In this document: in pieces, positions 22,401 to 34,400 of the stretch | Position numbering within the stretch: the stretch's first letter is position 1 | Layout: every line of letters starts with the position of its first letter | Assembly: GCA_030063045.1 (NCBI GenBank) | Contig: JAQSEB010000060.1 | Coordinates: forward strand, 186,001 to 250,000 | DNA length: 64,000 nt | Reading direction: 5' to 3' | Source: Pratylenchus scribneri | Lineage: Eukaryota > Nematoda > Chromadorea > Rhabditida > Pratylenchidae | Notes under the pieces: generated by a model | What the model was told of the DNA's origin: nothing | Databases searched by the model: none | The model's input: the letters and a program-made list of their open reading frames with translations, nothing else | Made by a program: the position numbers and the translations under genes

Positions 22401-25400
22401 CAACTTTGTGAAAGTTGAAATGTTGAATATTAATTTACTTACCGCTGGAACCCTTTTTCCCACTAAAATACTTTATTCTTGCGAATCCCTATCATTCATT
22501 GATCGGAGTAATAAAAATATAAAAAAACCAACACCCTACCTATAAATATTTCTGTAAATCAACATTTGTTCCAAAGTGGCTTTCATTGTTTTATTAAATT
22601 CTTCTCTATCTTCTCCAGCTGCATAAAATGCAATGCCAAAAAATGCACTGTAAAAATGTTTAAAATAAGGAAAAATTTTAAAAAAATATGCAAATTATTT
22701 CACTAAATTAAGAATTTTAAAGAAATTTACAAAAATATAAAATATATTTAAGTCTGAACTAATTTATTCAAAAATTGGAATAAAGAAAATTTAAATTATT
22801 TAAATTTTAAATGAACCCGATTATTTTCCTATGAATCCAATGATTATTTATTTTTAAGAATGATAGAGAAAATTTTTATGGATTAAAAAAATTTACTACC
22901 TGATAAAATGATAGGGTCGTTTTTTTAATGTCAATTTATTCCTGACGTCAGCTTTTGACCAGTGTTCATTGAGTATTTTAAGCACAAGATTGTATGCAGT
23001 CCATAAATATTTCAATGGTTTCACCATTTTCTCCTAAATTTTCAATCATATTAATTTGGAGCGATGAAGAAATTCAATACCAATTGAATTTATGAAATAT
23101 TCTAGAATAAAATATTTTAGGCAAACAAATGTTATTAATAAAAACAAATTTTTCACACAACAATTTTAACATTGGTTAACCGGATAAAAACATTAACCAG
23201 AAAGTCTCTAAAAAAGCGAAATCTCTCGAATTTTATCCTATTTTGCTGCACTTTGGCATTTTACAATTCCAATTAAATAATATTTCTTTAATTAATTCAC
23301 CCTAATCACAAGGCTATAAATCAAATTTACTAAATTTTAAATTTAATATTTATTTAAAAAAATGTTTTTCTATTTGCTGCTTTTTCTGCATTTTGCAATT
23401 TCCATCAAATAATTTTTCTTAAATTAATTCATCATAATCACATGGGTATAAAATAATAATACTCAATTTAAAGTCTATTTTTAGTTGAAAAATTGATTTG
23501 GTGGGAGAAAGAAATGCAGTTTAAATAAAATAAATTAAATGAAAAACCTGAAAATTCTTTTCCTGTGTTTTCAGCTCTTCAGTGCCGTAAATTTTTTTAT
23601 ATTCTTCTAACAATATTTTGGCAAATATTTCACTTTCTTTCTCAAATTTAGCAACATTTCTGCTATGTATCGAAAGTTTCATTTCCATTTTCATCAATTT
23701 TTCTGCAACTTTTCCCTATAATTTTAATTTAAAAAAATATTAAATTTTAATATACAGAGGGTGTGGCCCGAAAAATGTCATTTTTTAAGAGTAAATAACT
23801 TTTTTATTTTTCCAGCAAACAGTGTCAAATTTGGTATCAAAATTATCTACATTTCATAGGATTATTTTGACATAACATTTGCCAACTTTGGGTGTGATTA
23901 CGAAAATTTCAATTCATTTTTTTTCCATTATCTTTCTTCGTTTTTTTGGCATTATGTCTAATTAAAAATGAATAAGTTTTTATGATATGGTAATTAATTT
24001 TGTTTTTACATATTTTTCTTTATAAATATGTGTTATTCTTATAATCCATAAAAATGAAATTTTCGTAATCATATCGAAATTTAGCAAATGATATGTCAAA
24101 ATAATCCTTACTTGACACTGTTTGCTGGAAAAATAAAAACAAGTTATTTACTCTTAAAAAGTGACATTTTTCGGGCCACACCATGTATATTATACTATAA
24201 TCAACATTGCAACCTCATTCCATCGTGGATTCTTTTTCTTAAATTCCTCAATTTCTTTGTTCAATTCTGCCAATTCCTCTTTTTCCCATTGGATTTGATC
24301 AAATAAATTTAAATATGATTCTGCATTTTTAAAAAGTTTTCCTTCAATTTCATTTCTTTTTTCCTTTTTATTATTCACAATATCAATCATATATGTATTA
24401 CTTTTCTGCACTAACCAAATTTTCTCCTCTTTCTTCAGTTCCTTTTCCAATTCATCAATTTCACTAAGCTTCTTTTGCAACATTTCCAATATATTTTTGA
24501 TTTGTTTGAATTTTTCTTCCCCTTCTGCATCATTTTTCTTAGTAGGCAATAATTTCGCTTCAACCGTAAAAGATTTTTTCAATTCATCCCATTTTAAGGG
24601 GCCTAAAAATGGAATTTAATTTTTTTTTCATTTTTGGAATTTTTCTATAGGAGAAAATAAAAATTTCCAAATAATTATAATTTCATATAAAATTAAAAAA
24701 TAATTTTTTGCTAAAAATAAGCATAGAAAAAGGTAAAATTGATCTATGTTTAAGCATTATTTTTTATAATAAATACTTTTTGTGGGACAATTTTAAAAAT
24801 GATTTTATTGCTTTTAATCTGCTGCGACTTGCATAGTTAAAAAAATTTGATGAATTATAAGGGTGACCCTTCACTTCCTTTTTTTTGATAAAAAAGCGGT
24901 CCTGAACTGCACATGTACCTAAATTTGGCTTTTTCAAAGTAATCATTCTAACAGAATATGTTACTCTTTTTAATAGATTTATAATTTTTTTATGAATCAG
25001 TTTTACGCACTGCTATCTCTATTTTATTAGGCAAATTTTTTACCCGATACTGGGAGAATTGAAATGCGTGAATTGGTAGCCAAATTGCTTCCTCCACTTG
25101 CACTTCCACTGGCCTCCCTATTCCCAGACAGCAATTTGGTTGCGATCGATTCCGGCGGAGATTCTAATAAACGGTGATGTGGCAATAACCGGGAATGACC
25201 CAAACTTTTGGCCAATTCTTTATTTTTTCTTTCCAGATCCTCTGTAAATGTTCTCAATTGTTCTTGTACCCACCGTTGTTTTGCTTCATTATCAATTCCT
25301 TCGCGTAACATTTTCGTCTCTTCTTTTTCTTCCTCAATTTGCAATTTTTTCTTCTCTTTTGTATTAGCTACTATTGCGTCACGCAACAATTTCTCTTCTT

Positions 25401-28400
25401 CTTTTTCTTTGTCATTTTTCGATTTTTTCGTCACTTTTGCATTAACAATTTTAGCTAAAATTTAAAAAAAAGTAAATTTTTTCTTGAGGGAAAATAATAG
25501 ATATTGCAATATTTGGAATCCCTCCCCCCATAGAAAGAGTAGACTTCAACTACTCTCCCTGGGGCAAAATTTAATTTCGATTCCACCCCTCTGTTCGGCA
25601 CTGAAGTTTATAGTTTAGTATTTGTTTGTGCCTCTAAATATACAATAGTTCTTATTCGATTATTTATACCTGAGCCTGAGTCAATCTTCTCCTCTATTTT
25701 CTTCTTGATCTGTAATCTTTTAATTTCTTCCTTTTTTTTATTTTATTCAAAAATTAAATTTATAATTCCAAGGGCATGACTATTTGGGGATGAAGCCCAT
25801 TTATTGGTTTTTCTTCTTCTAATAAAATTATAAAGTTCCTTTTTAATATTTTGACCATTAAAAAATTCATTCTATCATTATTTTTTGCTTACATTTTCCC
25901 TTTGATTGTGCAGATTGCCGGCTTTCCTGCTGAATTCTGCTGCTTTCCAATTGCTCCTTATGCGAATCATCTTCTTTTTCCCCCTCAACAGATAATTCTT
26001 TACTTTTCAATAGATCATATCGATTATCATCGGTCAATTTTGCACTGGCCAATAAATTCAATTCGTCTACATCTTCCGGCGTTATCTTCATAGTGCGAGA
26101 TGGAATCTCCAAAGGGGATTTTTTCTAAAAATATAATTTTATCATTAAATTATCGAAATGATGATCACCTAAATGATATAAATTGAGGATCCCCACCAGT
26201 AGATTAGTTTTTTTTATTTATTACAAATTAACTATATACAAATTTTTCCATTAATGTATATTTTTAATAAGATTTAAATAATTTATATTCTTTAAATTTT
26301 TAACTTTCATTTCGCATTAGTTTTCGTTTTAAAAAAATCGGAAATTAAAACTTTATTGGAAAAATTTAGCTCAAAATAACTGACAAAAAATATTCAAATT
26401 CATCACAAAATTGGGTGTTTACTTGTTATAAAAATACTTGAATCTCATAAAATATCAAAGTTTGATGATAATTACAAACCTCAACTTTGGGCAGCTGATC
26501 CTTGCGGATGGAATGTGAAGGCGAAACGCTCCCCGTATCTTCCCGCGGACTATTCTTGCCCCCATGACTGAAAGATTTTTGTTGTTCTGACTGTTGTGAA
26601 TGTTGTTGTTGTAATTGTTTTCCTTTTCGCTTACTAGAGGAGTTTGTAGATTGGATTTTGGCAACAGCTTTAGGAGAATGTGAAGGCGAAATACTTCCTG
26701 AACTACTTGAAGGACTATTATCCCTCCCACTACGAATGGTTGATTGTTGTTTTTCTTTTCGACTACTGGTTGAGGAGGAAGAAGATGGGATTTCGGTAGC
26801 CGTGGGATCTATCAATTTTTCCTTATTACTTTTGTCCAAAGTTTGTGAGGATGTGGTAACTGAAATTAAGTTTTGGAAAATCTGGGGATGAAAATTCAAA
26901 AAATTTCATATTATGTATTATTTTGCCATTATTCCAATTTTTGTTGCCATTTATAAGATCAAATCACTTTTGCTTTGATTAATATGAAAATAATATTCAA
27001 TTTGATCAAAAGAAATTAAACTTTTTAATTCTTTCTTTCTTTATTATTACTAGAAGTTAGGTAAAACTTTTTGTTTTCAATGTAACTTTTTTTCTATCCA
27101 ACCGATTTTTCTGAAATTTTGGCTACAGGAAATTACAACCTTGGTGGGGGATTGTTTTTTTTTTACTTTTAGGCATATGCGCGAGTTATATGCCAATTTG
27201 TGGGTGGAGGGCACCATTATGACCCTTTAGCTCATTGGTAGGTGGCTTCGGTTATTGAATGGAGGTCACGGGTTCGAATCCCGCTGGGGGCAAATGATTT
27301 TTTATTTTTTCCTTTTTGTTTCCCAAATCAAAATAAGATTACCAAATGGCGCCTACGGTTGAAAATGGCACGCGGAAAGAATAGGATTGAGCCCCGAAGG
27401 GGCGAAAAGAGGGATCGAGCCCCAAAGGGGCGAGATACTAGGCCCAGTGTCGCGGCGTGGAAATCGCCGAAGGCAATTTCTCTAATTGTAAGTATAAACG
27501 TTTAAGCAGCGGCGAAGCCGCTGTTTAAGTTAATTATTAAATATTTTATGATAGCAGGGATCAGATTCTAGATTAATTAGTTTTTTCCTATCCTGGTTTT
27601 TCAAAGTTTTTCACCTTTTCCATCGCTTCCAAAATTTTCATTTTTCAATTCACTTTTAGCAGCTTCCTGTTGTTGTTTTCTTTCTTTTCTCCGCCAATTT
27701 CTGCTGCCTGATATGGCCATAGTTGCGGGCTTTTTATTAGAGGCTTCCTCTTCCCTAGGCTGCTGTTGTTCGTCTTTTTGCGATGAAGATACGGATTTCG
27801 GGCTCTCTGCTGGAATTTAAAAAATTAATAAAATTCTAATATTAATTTAATGACAAAACACATTAATTTATTGACATGGCATTTTTTGAATTATTTAATT
27901 GGTCGAAAATCATTCTTTTTAAAATTTTTCCTGCTAAAACTAATCTAAAATATAATTTTAATTTAAGCGTTAATTCTTCTTAATGGACAAATTTTGACAG
28001 CTTATTCATAATCATAAGATAAAAAAACTAAAAAACTAGAAATGAAATCTCGATCTTTGAGTAAATCAAATTATAGAAAATTATTAGACTATGTTGGTTT
28101 TTTCTTTATTAAATATATTTGGAACAGTTTAAAAATCATGTTAACCAACCATTTTCAATTTTTTTCTCAGAATTTGAATCGGAATCCGAAGCTGATTGAG
28201 TTATTTTTGGACTTTCCTCCTCATGAATTCTTTCGCTTTTTTCAACGCCTTCCCCTTCATTTCCCTTCGAAATTTCATGTCCCAAAGTGCCAGCTTTATC
28301 CATAGAAAATTTCTCGAAATGCTCATGATGCCATTCATCTTTTACTCCCTCAAGAACTTTAAGATGTTTATTGTCACCTAATTTTTTAGGCTCAATTTTT

Positions 28401-29127
28401 TCATGTTCACTCGTTAAAAAATTTTCCGGTATGCTTCCAAATTTCAGAGGAACGTTAATTTTCGTATTGGCTGGATTAACTTTGTTCCTTTCTATTTGAA
28501 CAGGATTTTCTTTTTCTCCTTCATTTAATTTTGGATTGAGATGGGTCCCTTTGTTGCTGCCTGCTTCTTCCCTTGCCCGAGGACTGAGATGGGTCCCTTT
28601 GTTGCTGCCAGCTTCTTCCCTTACCCGAGGACTGAGTTGGGCCCCTTGGTTGTTGCCTGCTTCTTCCCTTTGAAGATTTAAATGGGCTTCTTGAATGCTG
28701 GCAGCTTCTTCAATATTTCTAGGACTGTAATTGACGCCCTGATTAAGGCCTGCTTCTTCCCTTGCCCGAGGACTGATGAGATGGGCGTCTTGACTACTGC
28801 CTCTTTCTTGCATTTGAGGATTGAGATGGGTTCCTTGGTTGATGCCTGCCTCTTCCATTCTTCGAGAACTGAGATGGGTTCCTTGGCTGCTGCCAGCTTC
28901 TTCCCTTTGAGGATTAAAATGGTATTCTTCCCTTTCTTGTTGATTAACATCATCAATTTTATCATCTTTCTCCCAATCAAACAAAAATTCTGGCAAAATA
29001 GATAGGGCTTCATGTTTAATATCTTCATTAGTAATTTGTTGTTCCGAATGAGAATGAATTTCTGGTAAAGTTGAAATGAATTGTCCTCGAGGATAAAATG
29101 CTTCTGCATTAGGATTTAGTGCTGAAT
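19481..29127 (-). CDS. Copy A of a tandem three-gene secreted coiled-coil family
   Basis: Minus exons: 28150-29127, 27615-27809, 26480-26859, 25893-26124, 25044-25454, 24214-24602, 23548-23715, 22900-23033, 22540-22647, 21663-21730, 21132-21479, 20543-20789, 19977-20160, 19481-19669. Every junction is phase-consistent, giving about 1343 residues without the first exon. Order of parts: acidic region with about eight 16-18-residue repeats (REEAGSNKGTHLSPR), NLS-like basic block (NWRRKERKQQQEAAK), Ser-rich exon with PSHS motifs, two charged coiled-coil exons (EKEEEKLLRDA; KFKQIKNILEMLQKKLSEID). The conserved C-terminal part then has WTAYNLVLKILNEHW, GKFFKEELNQTFHEVFRF, WLPKDRQEGFNEIWVQLYEY and KNDKDFLDS-like ends. 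The signal-peptide exon found in copy B was not found upstream of 29127, where a MITE and an hAT relic lie. I recognise no family and assign no function. Confidence 0.75.
20862..20870 (-). other. Possible 9-base microexon in copy A
   Basis: On the minus strand TTTTTTCAG is followed by AAATGCCAG and then GTTTAA. If included between the exons 21132-21479 and 20543-20789 it keeps frame and adds three residues. Copies B and C have nothing equivalent and join directly, so inclusion is optional. Confidence 0.25.
23753..24187. mobile_element. Tc1/mariner-type MITE with TA duplication
   Basis: The ends are TACAGAGGGTGTGGCCCGAA and the inverse TTCGGGCCACACCATGTA, each flanked by TA. Inverted similarity runs over about 130 bp per side (AAGAGTAAATAACTT, TTTTTCCAGCAAACAGTGTC). 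At 435 bp it carries no transposase. It lies in an intron of copy A, between exons 24214-24602 and 23548-23715. TACAG-like ends with TA target sites are typical of Tc1/mariner derivatives. Confidence 0.8.
27221..27292 (+). tRNA. tRNA-like sequence, probably degenerate or SINE head
   Basis: This 72-base segment has a good A box (TAGCTCATTGGTAGG) and B box (GGTTCGAATCC) at normal spacing. A T-arm CGGG/CCCG, an anticodon arm and a run of T just downstream (27299-27310) also fit. The acceptor stem has two mismatches (A2-G70, T7-T65) and the D stem does not pair well. The anticodon position reads ATT, which is not a standard tRNA. It lies in an intron of copy A (between 27615-27809 and 26480-26859), opposite to the gene strand. 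A pol III-transcribed tRNA relic or tRNA-derived repeat head is more likely than a working tRNA. Confidence 0.45.
27384..27532. repeat. Cluster of short GC hairpins with GAA triloops
   Basis: Four short perfect hairpins occur in about 150 bases: CCCC-GAA-GGGG, CCCC-AAA-GGGG, GCC-GAA-GGC, and AGCGGC-GAA-GCCGCT within a longer TTTAAGC...GCTGTTTAA stem. GCGAAGC is known as an exceptionally stable mini-hairpin. The first two lie in direct repeats (GAGCCCCGAAGGGGCGA, GAGCCCCAAAGGGGCGA). The block follows the tRNA-like sequence and is far GC-richer than its neighbourhood. Confidence 0.7.
28540..28940 (-). repeat. Coding tandem repeat, about eight units of 16-18 residues
   Basis: Within the first visible exon of copy A, about 48-54-base units encode variants of REEAGSNKGTHLSPR, including MEEAGINQGTHLNPQ and REEAGLNQGVNYSPR. 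Two neighbouring units at 28545-28640 are almost identical, which suggests recent expansion. Copy C keeps about one such unit (GEAGDSRSAHLAQNEGE); copy B has none that is clear. Confidence 0.8.
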
Positions 29128-29359
29128 CTTAAAAATAATTAAATTATTTCTCGCCAATGCATTGATGAGAATTAAATTCCATCATGTATGTAAATTCTCA
29201 ATGTTTTTAACAAAAAGAAATTCACGAAAATTTTTAAAATTTTTTATAGTTATTTTCGAAAATTTTTGAAAAAATTCTATAATATAAAAAATATAAATTA
29301 ATTTACAAAAATGGGTGAATTTACAAAAATTCTTTCGTGTCGACAAATATTGTAATTTT

Positions 29360-29485
29360 GAGGCCGTATAAATAGGCCATAAACTAAGTATTAGGGCTCA
29401 TGGTTAGGTTCAGGGCAGTATGGGATAAGTGGACAGAGGTTAGAGAATCTTAAGGAAGTATTATATAGCCAGGTTATATAACCTC
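29360..29485 (-). mobile_element. Small palindromic MITE, same family as 47281-47408
   Basis: The ends GAGGCCGTATAAATAGGCC and GGTTATATAACCTC are imperfect inverted repeats. The reverse complement aligns along its length with the element at 47281-47408, sharing TTAAGATTC, CCCATACT and CCCTGAAC. About 126 bp, no coding. Confidence 0.6.
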
Positions 29486-29662
29486 AAAAATATAATATTT
29501 TTCAAAATTAAAGAATTTTTAAATTCATTCATTTTTTGTAAATTAATAGACTTCAATTATTTAACTTTTCATCGTTTTTTATCATTTGCCTATTTTTTGA
29601 TAAGGTTAATTGAAAATTGACAAATTTTGTTGAATTTTTCTATTAATTTTTGCATTAATAAA

Positions 29663-30158
29663 TAGGGCTGGCAAATATAGTTATTTATAGGGCTGGCAAA
29701 TATAGTTATTTAACTATTTTATGCGGAGCATTATTTATGCATAAAAACGCAATAAAAAACATATCTAACTTGGTTTGAGCCCAAAATATTGAACTTTTTT
29801 TCAACTTTTTTCACTATTTTTAACTATTTTGCTACCTTTGCAACTATTTAACTATTTGATCACTATTTCAGCCCAAAACAACTATTTTATATAACTTTTT
29901 TTTGGAAATTTCTTAAAAATGCCACCAAATAATACAAAATATGCATTGTTTCGCCAGTGGATTGATCGATTAAATGGAAATTCAGTTTATACAATCAATA
30001 CTACCAAAGAGGGTAAAGGGATTTATTGTGAAGCGTGTCAACAACAGGTTTATATAAAATTTACAACGACCAATAGACAACGGGAATTTGTTCAACAAAA
30101 GGTTATTCAACAAAATTGTTCTACAATACTATTTGGTCATTTAAAACAACATTTGTAA
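29663..30158 (+). mobile_element. hAT-like element start with BED-finger-like ORF
   Basis: Two direct copies of TAGGGCTGGCAAATATAGTT stand next to each other at 29663 and 29687, followed by an ORF at 29919-30158. The ORF opens KYALFRQWIDRLNGN and has GIYCEACQQQV, then a late HLKQHL. The C-x2-C spacing and the ...HLKQH ending resemble the N-terminal BED-type finger of hAT transposases and of CGGBP1-like proteins. No catalytic domain and no right end matching GCCAGCCCTA were found, so this is a fragment. Confidence 0.45.
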
Positions 30159-30423
30159 AAGACCCGGATGAAATAAATTTGGTCCAAACGACAAACTATA
30201 TTTGGCACCTGAAATCGAGAGCAAAAGTGAAGAAGAAGATGATATTTTGGAAGAATTTGAAGAAATTAAATTCTAAAGAATATATTGGGAGTGATTTTAG
30301 AAAATGCATTGGATTTAAAATTTTAAGTATTTATTTGATATTGGATTTTTAAAGTGCTTTTTGATTTTTGAAAGAAAAAATTGATTTTTTACAAATTTTT
30401 ATGATTTTTAACGTTTTTCCTTA

Positions 30424-30577
30424 AGTACCGGCAGTATAGACTAGTACCGGTACCGACCGGTGCCGAGTACCGGTACCGACCCTAAACCCAGTACCGGTAG
30501 CGAATACCGAGTAGGCTGGTACCGGCAAGTACCGGTATCGATTTTGGTCCAAAGTACCGGTACCGCTGAACCCTAAT
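30424..30577. repeat. Cluster of GTACCGGTACC palindromes
   Basis: About ten variants of the self-complementary word GTACCGGTAC occur within 150 bases, and the block ends GCTGAACCCTA. It is GC-rich in an AT-rich setting. An AACCCTA terminus preceded by palindromic subterminal repeats suggests the right end of an hAT-type element, but no partner left end was found. Confidence 0.55.
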
Positions 30578-31409
30578 TCAAATTAAGGAAAGACAATATT
30601 AGAGATTTTATAGTGAATTTAATTTTTTTATGACAATCAATAGAGAAAAATGCTTGTGAAATATTCTTTTACAAATAAAGCTATTTTTTGCCGAAAAATT
30701 AAGTCTCTTTTAGTAGCAAAAATTAGATAATTTTGTAAAATTTAATAAATTTTTAATAATTGAACTTAGATCCTATAACTTATACTATTCGATAGAGCCA
30801 TTCAAGACGCATTGATTATTGGCTTATAGATTTTGACATAATTTAAATTAAAACGAATAAAATTGTAGATCAAAAAGCAAAATATGTTTTTAAATGTTAA
30901 TATCTGTAATTTTAATCAAACTACGGCAAAATAATACATCAATCAAAGCAATATTATGAGCTATATATCAAATGATATACGATTTATATGGTCAATTTGC
31001 ATAACAAATTTCATTTTTGTTTCCGATAAAATAATTATTCAATTAATTTCATTCCCCCTCACTAATAGGGTTTACTCTAAAAACTAATCGAAAATCATGG
31101 CAAAAATCTGCTGCTCATTAATTGTTTTTTCAACCGTTAACTATGGTGATTGTCTCTTTTATAGAAATTGTTGCTCTTTTACTTCCTCTTTTTTTCTCTC
31201 TATGGTCCGAATTTCAATATTTAAAAAAATATTTTAAAATGAACCCATAAATGATTTAATTTATTTGTTGAAATAATGAAAAAAATTATATATAAATATA
31301 TTTCGGCTTATAAAAATGGGAAAAATATAGACGAAAAAATTCATAAAATACGATAAATATTTTTAATAAAGTTTGAATAGCATCGTTGCAAAATGCGTCA
31401 ATTTATATT

Positions 31410-34400
31410 TTAATCTTTCACCATTATTTCATCTTTATCCTCACCATTTAAAATACTTTTCCTCCAAATATATTCATCTTTATTCGGATTTTCTTCGGCA
31501 ATAGAGTCCATGAAATCCTTGTCATTTTTACATATTATAGCTCGTACCCAAATCGAATTTTTTACGATAACTTTGTCAATCTCATCCATTATCTATTAGA
31601 ATAAATTAGGAAAATTTTTTATGATTTTTATTAAAATTATCGGGTAACAAACCTGCATAATTCCAACATAAATCCCTGATTCAACAGATTTAATATATTT
31701 TAAATATTCTCCATTTTCTTGTCGATCATAAAACACACCAATTTTTTCCATTAATTTTTTTACATCTTTATTTTCAATTTGATTTTTTTCACCAAAATTA
31801 TATTGGCTCACCATAGCAAAATCATGAATAAATCTAATAAAAAGTAAAAATTCAACATTTTTTATAGAAAACGCAGACAATTAATTTGGTCGAAAATTAT
31901 AATTTACTTAAATAATAAATATGTTGACATTCATTTATTCAATTCCGCCTTTAAAATTAATTATTCCACAAAAACTCAAATTTTGTTTAATTATTAGATT
32001 TGAATCGCCAAAATAGACTAAAAATTGGTCAGTTCTCATTTTTCTAGTACTCATAGAATTTTATTTTTGATATTAAAATGTTCTATAGAAACAATTTATA
32101 ATATTATACAATATTTTTATTAATACATTGTATTAATATTGGCCATAAACAAAAATAGATTACATCACCTTCGCTTGTATAACATGTACCAATATTTTTG
32201 GTAGATCGATTTCAAAAATAGCAATTCATTTTTCTCCCTTTTTTGAATTTTTAACAACATATTTTTGCTCTGAATTAAATCCCTAATATTCGCAAATAAA
32301 ACCGTCATAAAGTTTTTTATTTCATTTGAGAATTTTGTTTGTGAAATTATGCCTTTTTTCAATTCATTAATTTTTTGCGATTGTTCACTTAATTTTTCTT
32401 CGACACATTCTTCATCTGTAAAAATATTTTTTTTTAAATTAAATGCTGAAAAAATTTTATCAGTTCAAAAATTAACTAGAGTGAAAAAATAAGTTGATAA
32501 TTTTTTTTTATTTTTTTTTGGTAGTTTCAGTTTTTTCATTCATATTTATATGTCTTTTAAAATATTTTGCTTAAAAGTTTAAACTTTTTAATGAATTTAG
32601 AGCTCGAATTTATTGTTTGATTTGATTGTTATTCCATTATATTATATTTGGACTTATAATCGAGTATTTAGATATTTATCCATGATAGGGAATTTTAAAA
32701 TTAAATAATTGAAAATTTTTGTCAAAAATATTTTCGAATCTAAAAAATTGAAATTTTATTTAAAAAATCATTGGAAAATAGAAGATTTTCCCATAGAATG
32801 AGTAAAAATTGTCAATATTTAATAAATTATACTTAAGCAATATATGTGGCGTTTATTTGAATTTTATCTAGGCTCCATCCTCTTTATTCAATTGATCAGA
32901 TCAAAAATATTTCTCAATATCTATTTATATAATATTCGAATTTTTGATGATTAAATTTATTTTACAATTTACTTGGAAATAAATCCAATAGCCGTTCAGC
33001 TCTTTTATCATTATCACTATCAATCAGCCATTCCAAATTGCTTTTTTCTTTTTCATAATATTCATAAAGTTGCACCCAAATTTCATTAAATCTTAATCTT
33101 CGATTTTTTGGCAACCATTCCGACAATCGACTAATTCCATCCATCACCATTTTATCCCAAACATCAGGTATTTGATCAATTCCGACTATAATGAAGCGGA
33201 ATACTTCGTGGAATGTTTGGTTTAATTCTTGTTTGAAAAATTTTCCAAATGTTTCCAAATCGGAAATTGCTTGGCATTGGCCAGGGTTTTTCGGTCTATT
33301 ATTATTCATGAGTCCTTCAAGTATTCTCATTTCTTAAACGAAAAAATTATTTTTATAATTCAATATAGGCTTCATTAAAAAAAATTATTTTTTATATATT
33401 CTATAATTACTATTAAATATATTATATAATGTTATTTATATATAACTTTTTGTTTATTTTTTAAAAAATTTTTTGACAAACTTGTGTGAAAATATTAAAA
33501 ACATACGAAATAAAATAACAATTAAAATGCTTCTAGCATAAATTGGTAAAAAACCTAATATACCAAACTTGTTTTCATTTCGAAACTATATTCCAAATAA
33601 TTTGAAAATTTATTATATTTATCTCTTAAAAAATAAAATAATGAATTAATAATCATATTATTTTTTCACTTACTCTCCGATAATACATCGAAACAATTCA
33701 GCTTTTCGTGGACCGTTGGATTCCATGTACTGTTAAATATAAATAAAAAATCAAAACCACGACCATACCTATAAATATTCTGATGCGCCAACATTTTTTC
33801 CAATGTAAGCATCATTGTATTATTGAATTCCATTTCATCTTTTCCAATTGCCGATACAGACAATGTAATGGCGAAAATTGGACTGCAAAAAAATGATGAA
33901 GAGAAATGAAAATCAATGTTAATTTGATTTATTTTTCAATATAGGGAATAAAATAGAAAATAAATTTAAATCAAGTTTTGATCAGAGAAGCCGATTGAAA
34001 ACCTGCACTCGTCTTCCGCTTAGCGAGATAATAATCATGAGAAGGTGATATATATGTTACCGCGTGGAAATTCGTGTCCGTGTAAATCAGAAATTTTAAA
34101 GAAGCAGAACATCAAATCCCATCCCTTGCTCTAGCCTAAACTCATGCGACCCCTACCCTAACCCCTCTCTACATAGTTTTTCGATAACTAAAATTTTTTC
34201 TATTTTTCTGAGAAAAATAATGTGCGATTTCAGATTTAGACGTAATTCCAGTTTACTCAACCGACATATTCCCAAAGGGTCATTTACAAATTGGGTTTTT
34301 AAATTTTATGAAATCATGTATAAATAATTTATTTTACTTGTCTTATTGGCTCAATTTATTTTATAAAATCTTTTAAATTAAAAAATTTTTTGGAATCAAA

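Larger units (their letters stand above)
29128..31409. other. Spacer between copies A and B, rich in transposon relics
   Basis: Upstream of copy A as seen on the minus strand, and downstream of copy B's stop. It holds a MITE (29360-29485), an hAT-like start with a small zinc-finger ORF (29663-30158) and a cluster of GTACCGG words (30424-30577). About 0.8 kb of featureless AT-rich DNA follows. No signal-peptide exon for copy A was found here. Confidence 0.5.

Noticed and set aside
25640..25740. Possible extra exon of copy A (minus strand, EIKRLQIKKKIEEKIDSGSG)
   Set aside because: No acceptor gives the phase needed between exons 25893-26124 and 25044-25454, and B and C lack it.
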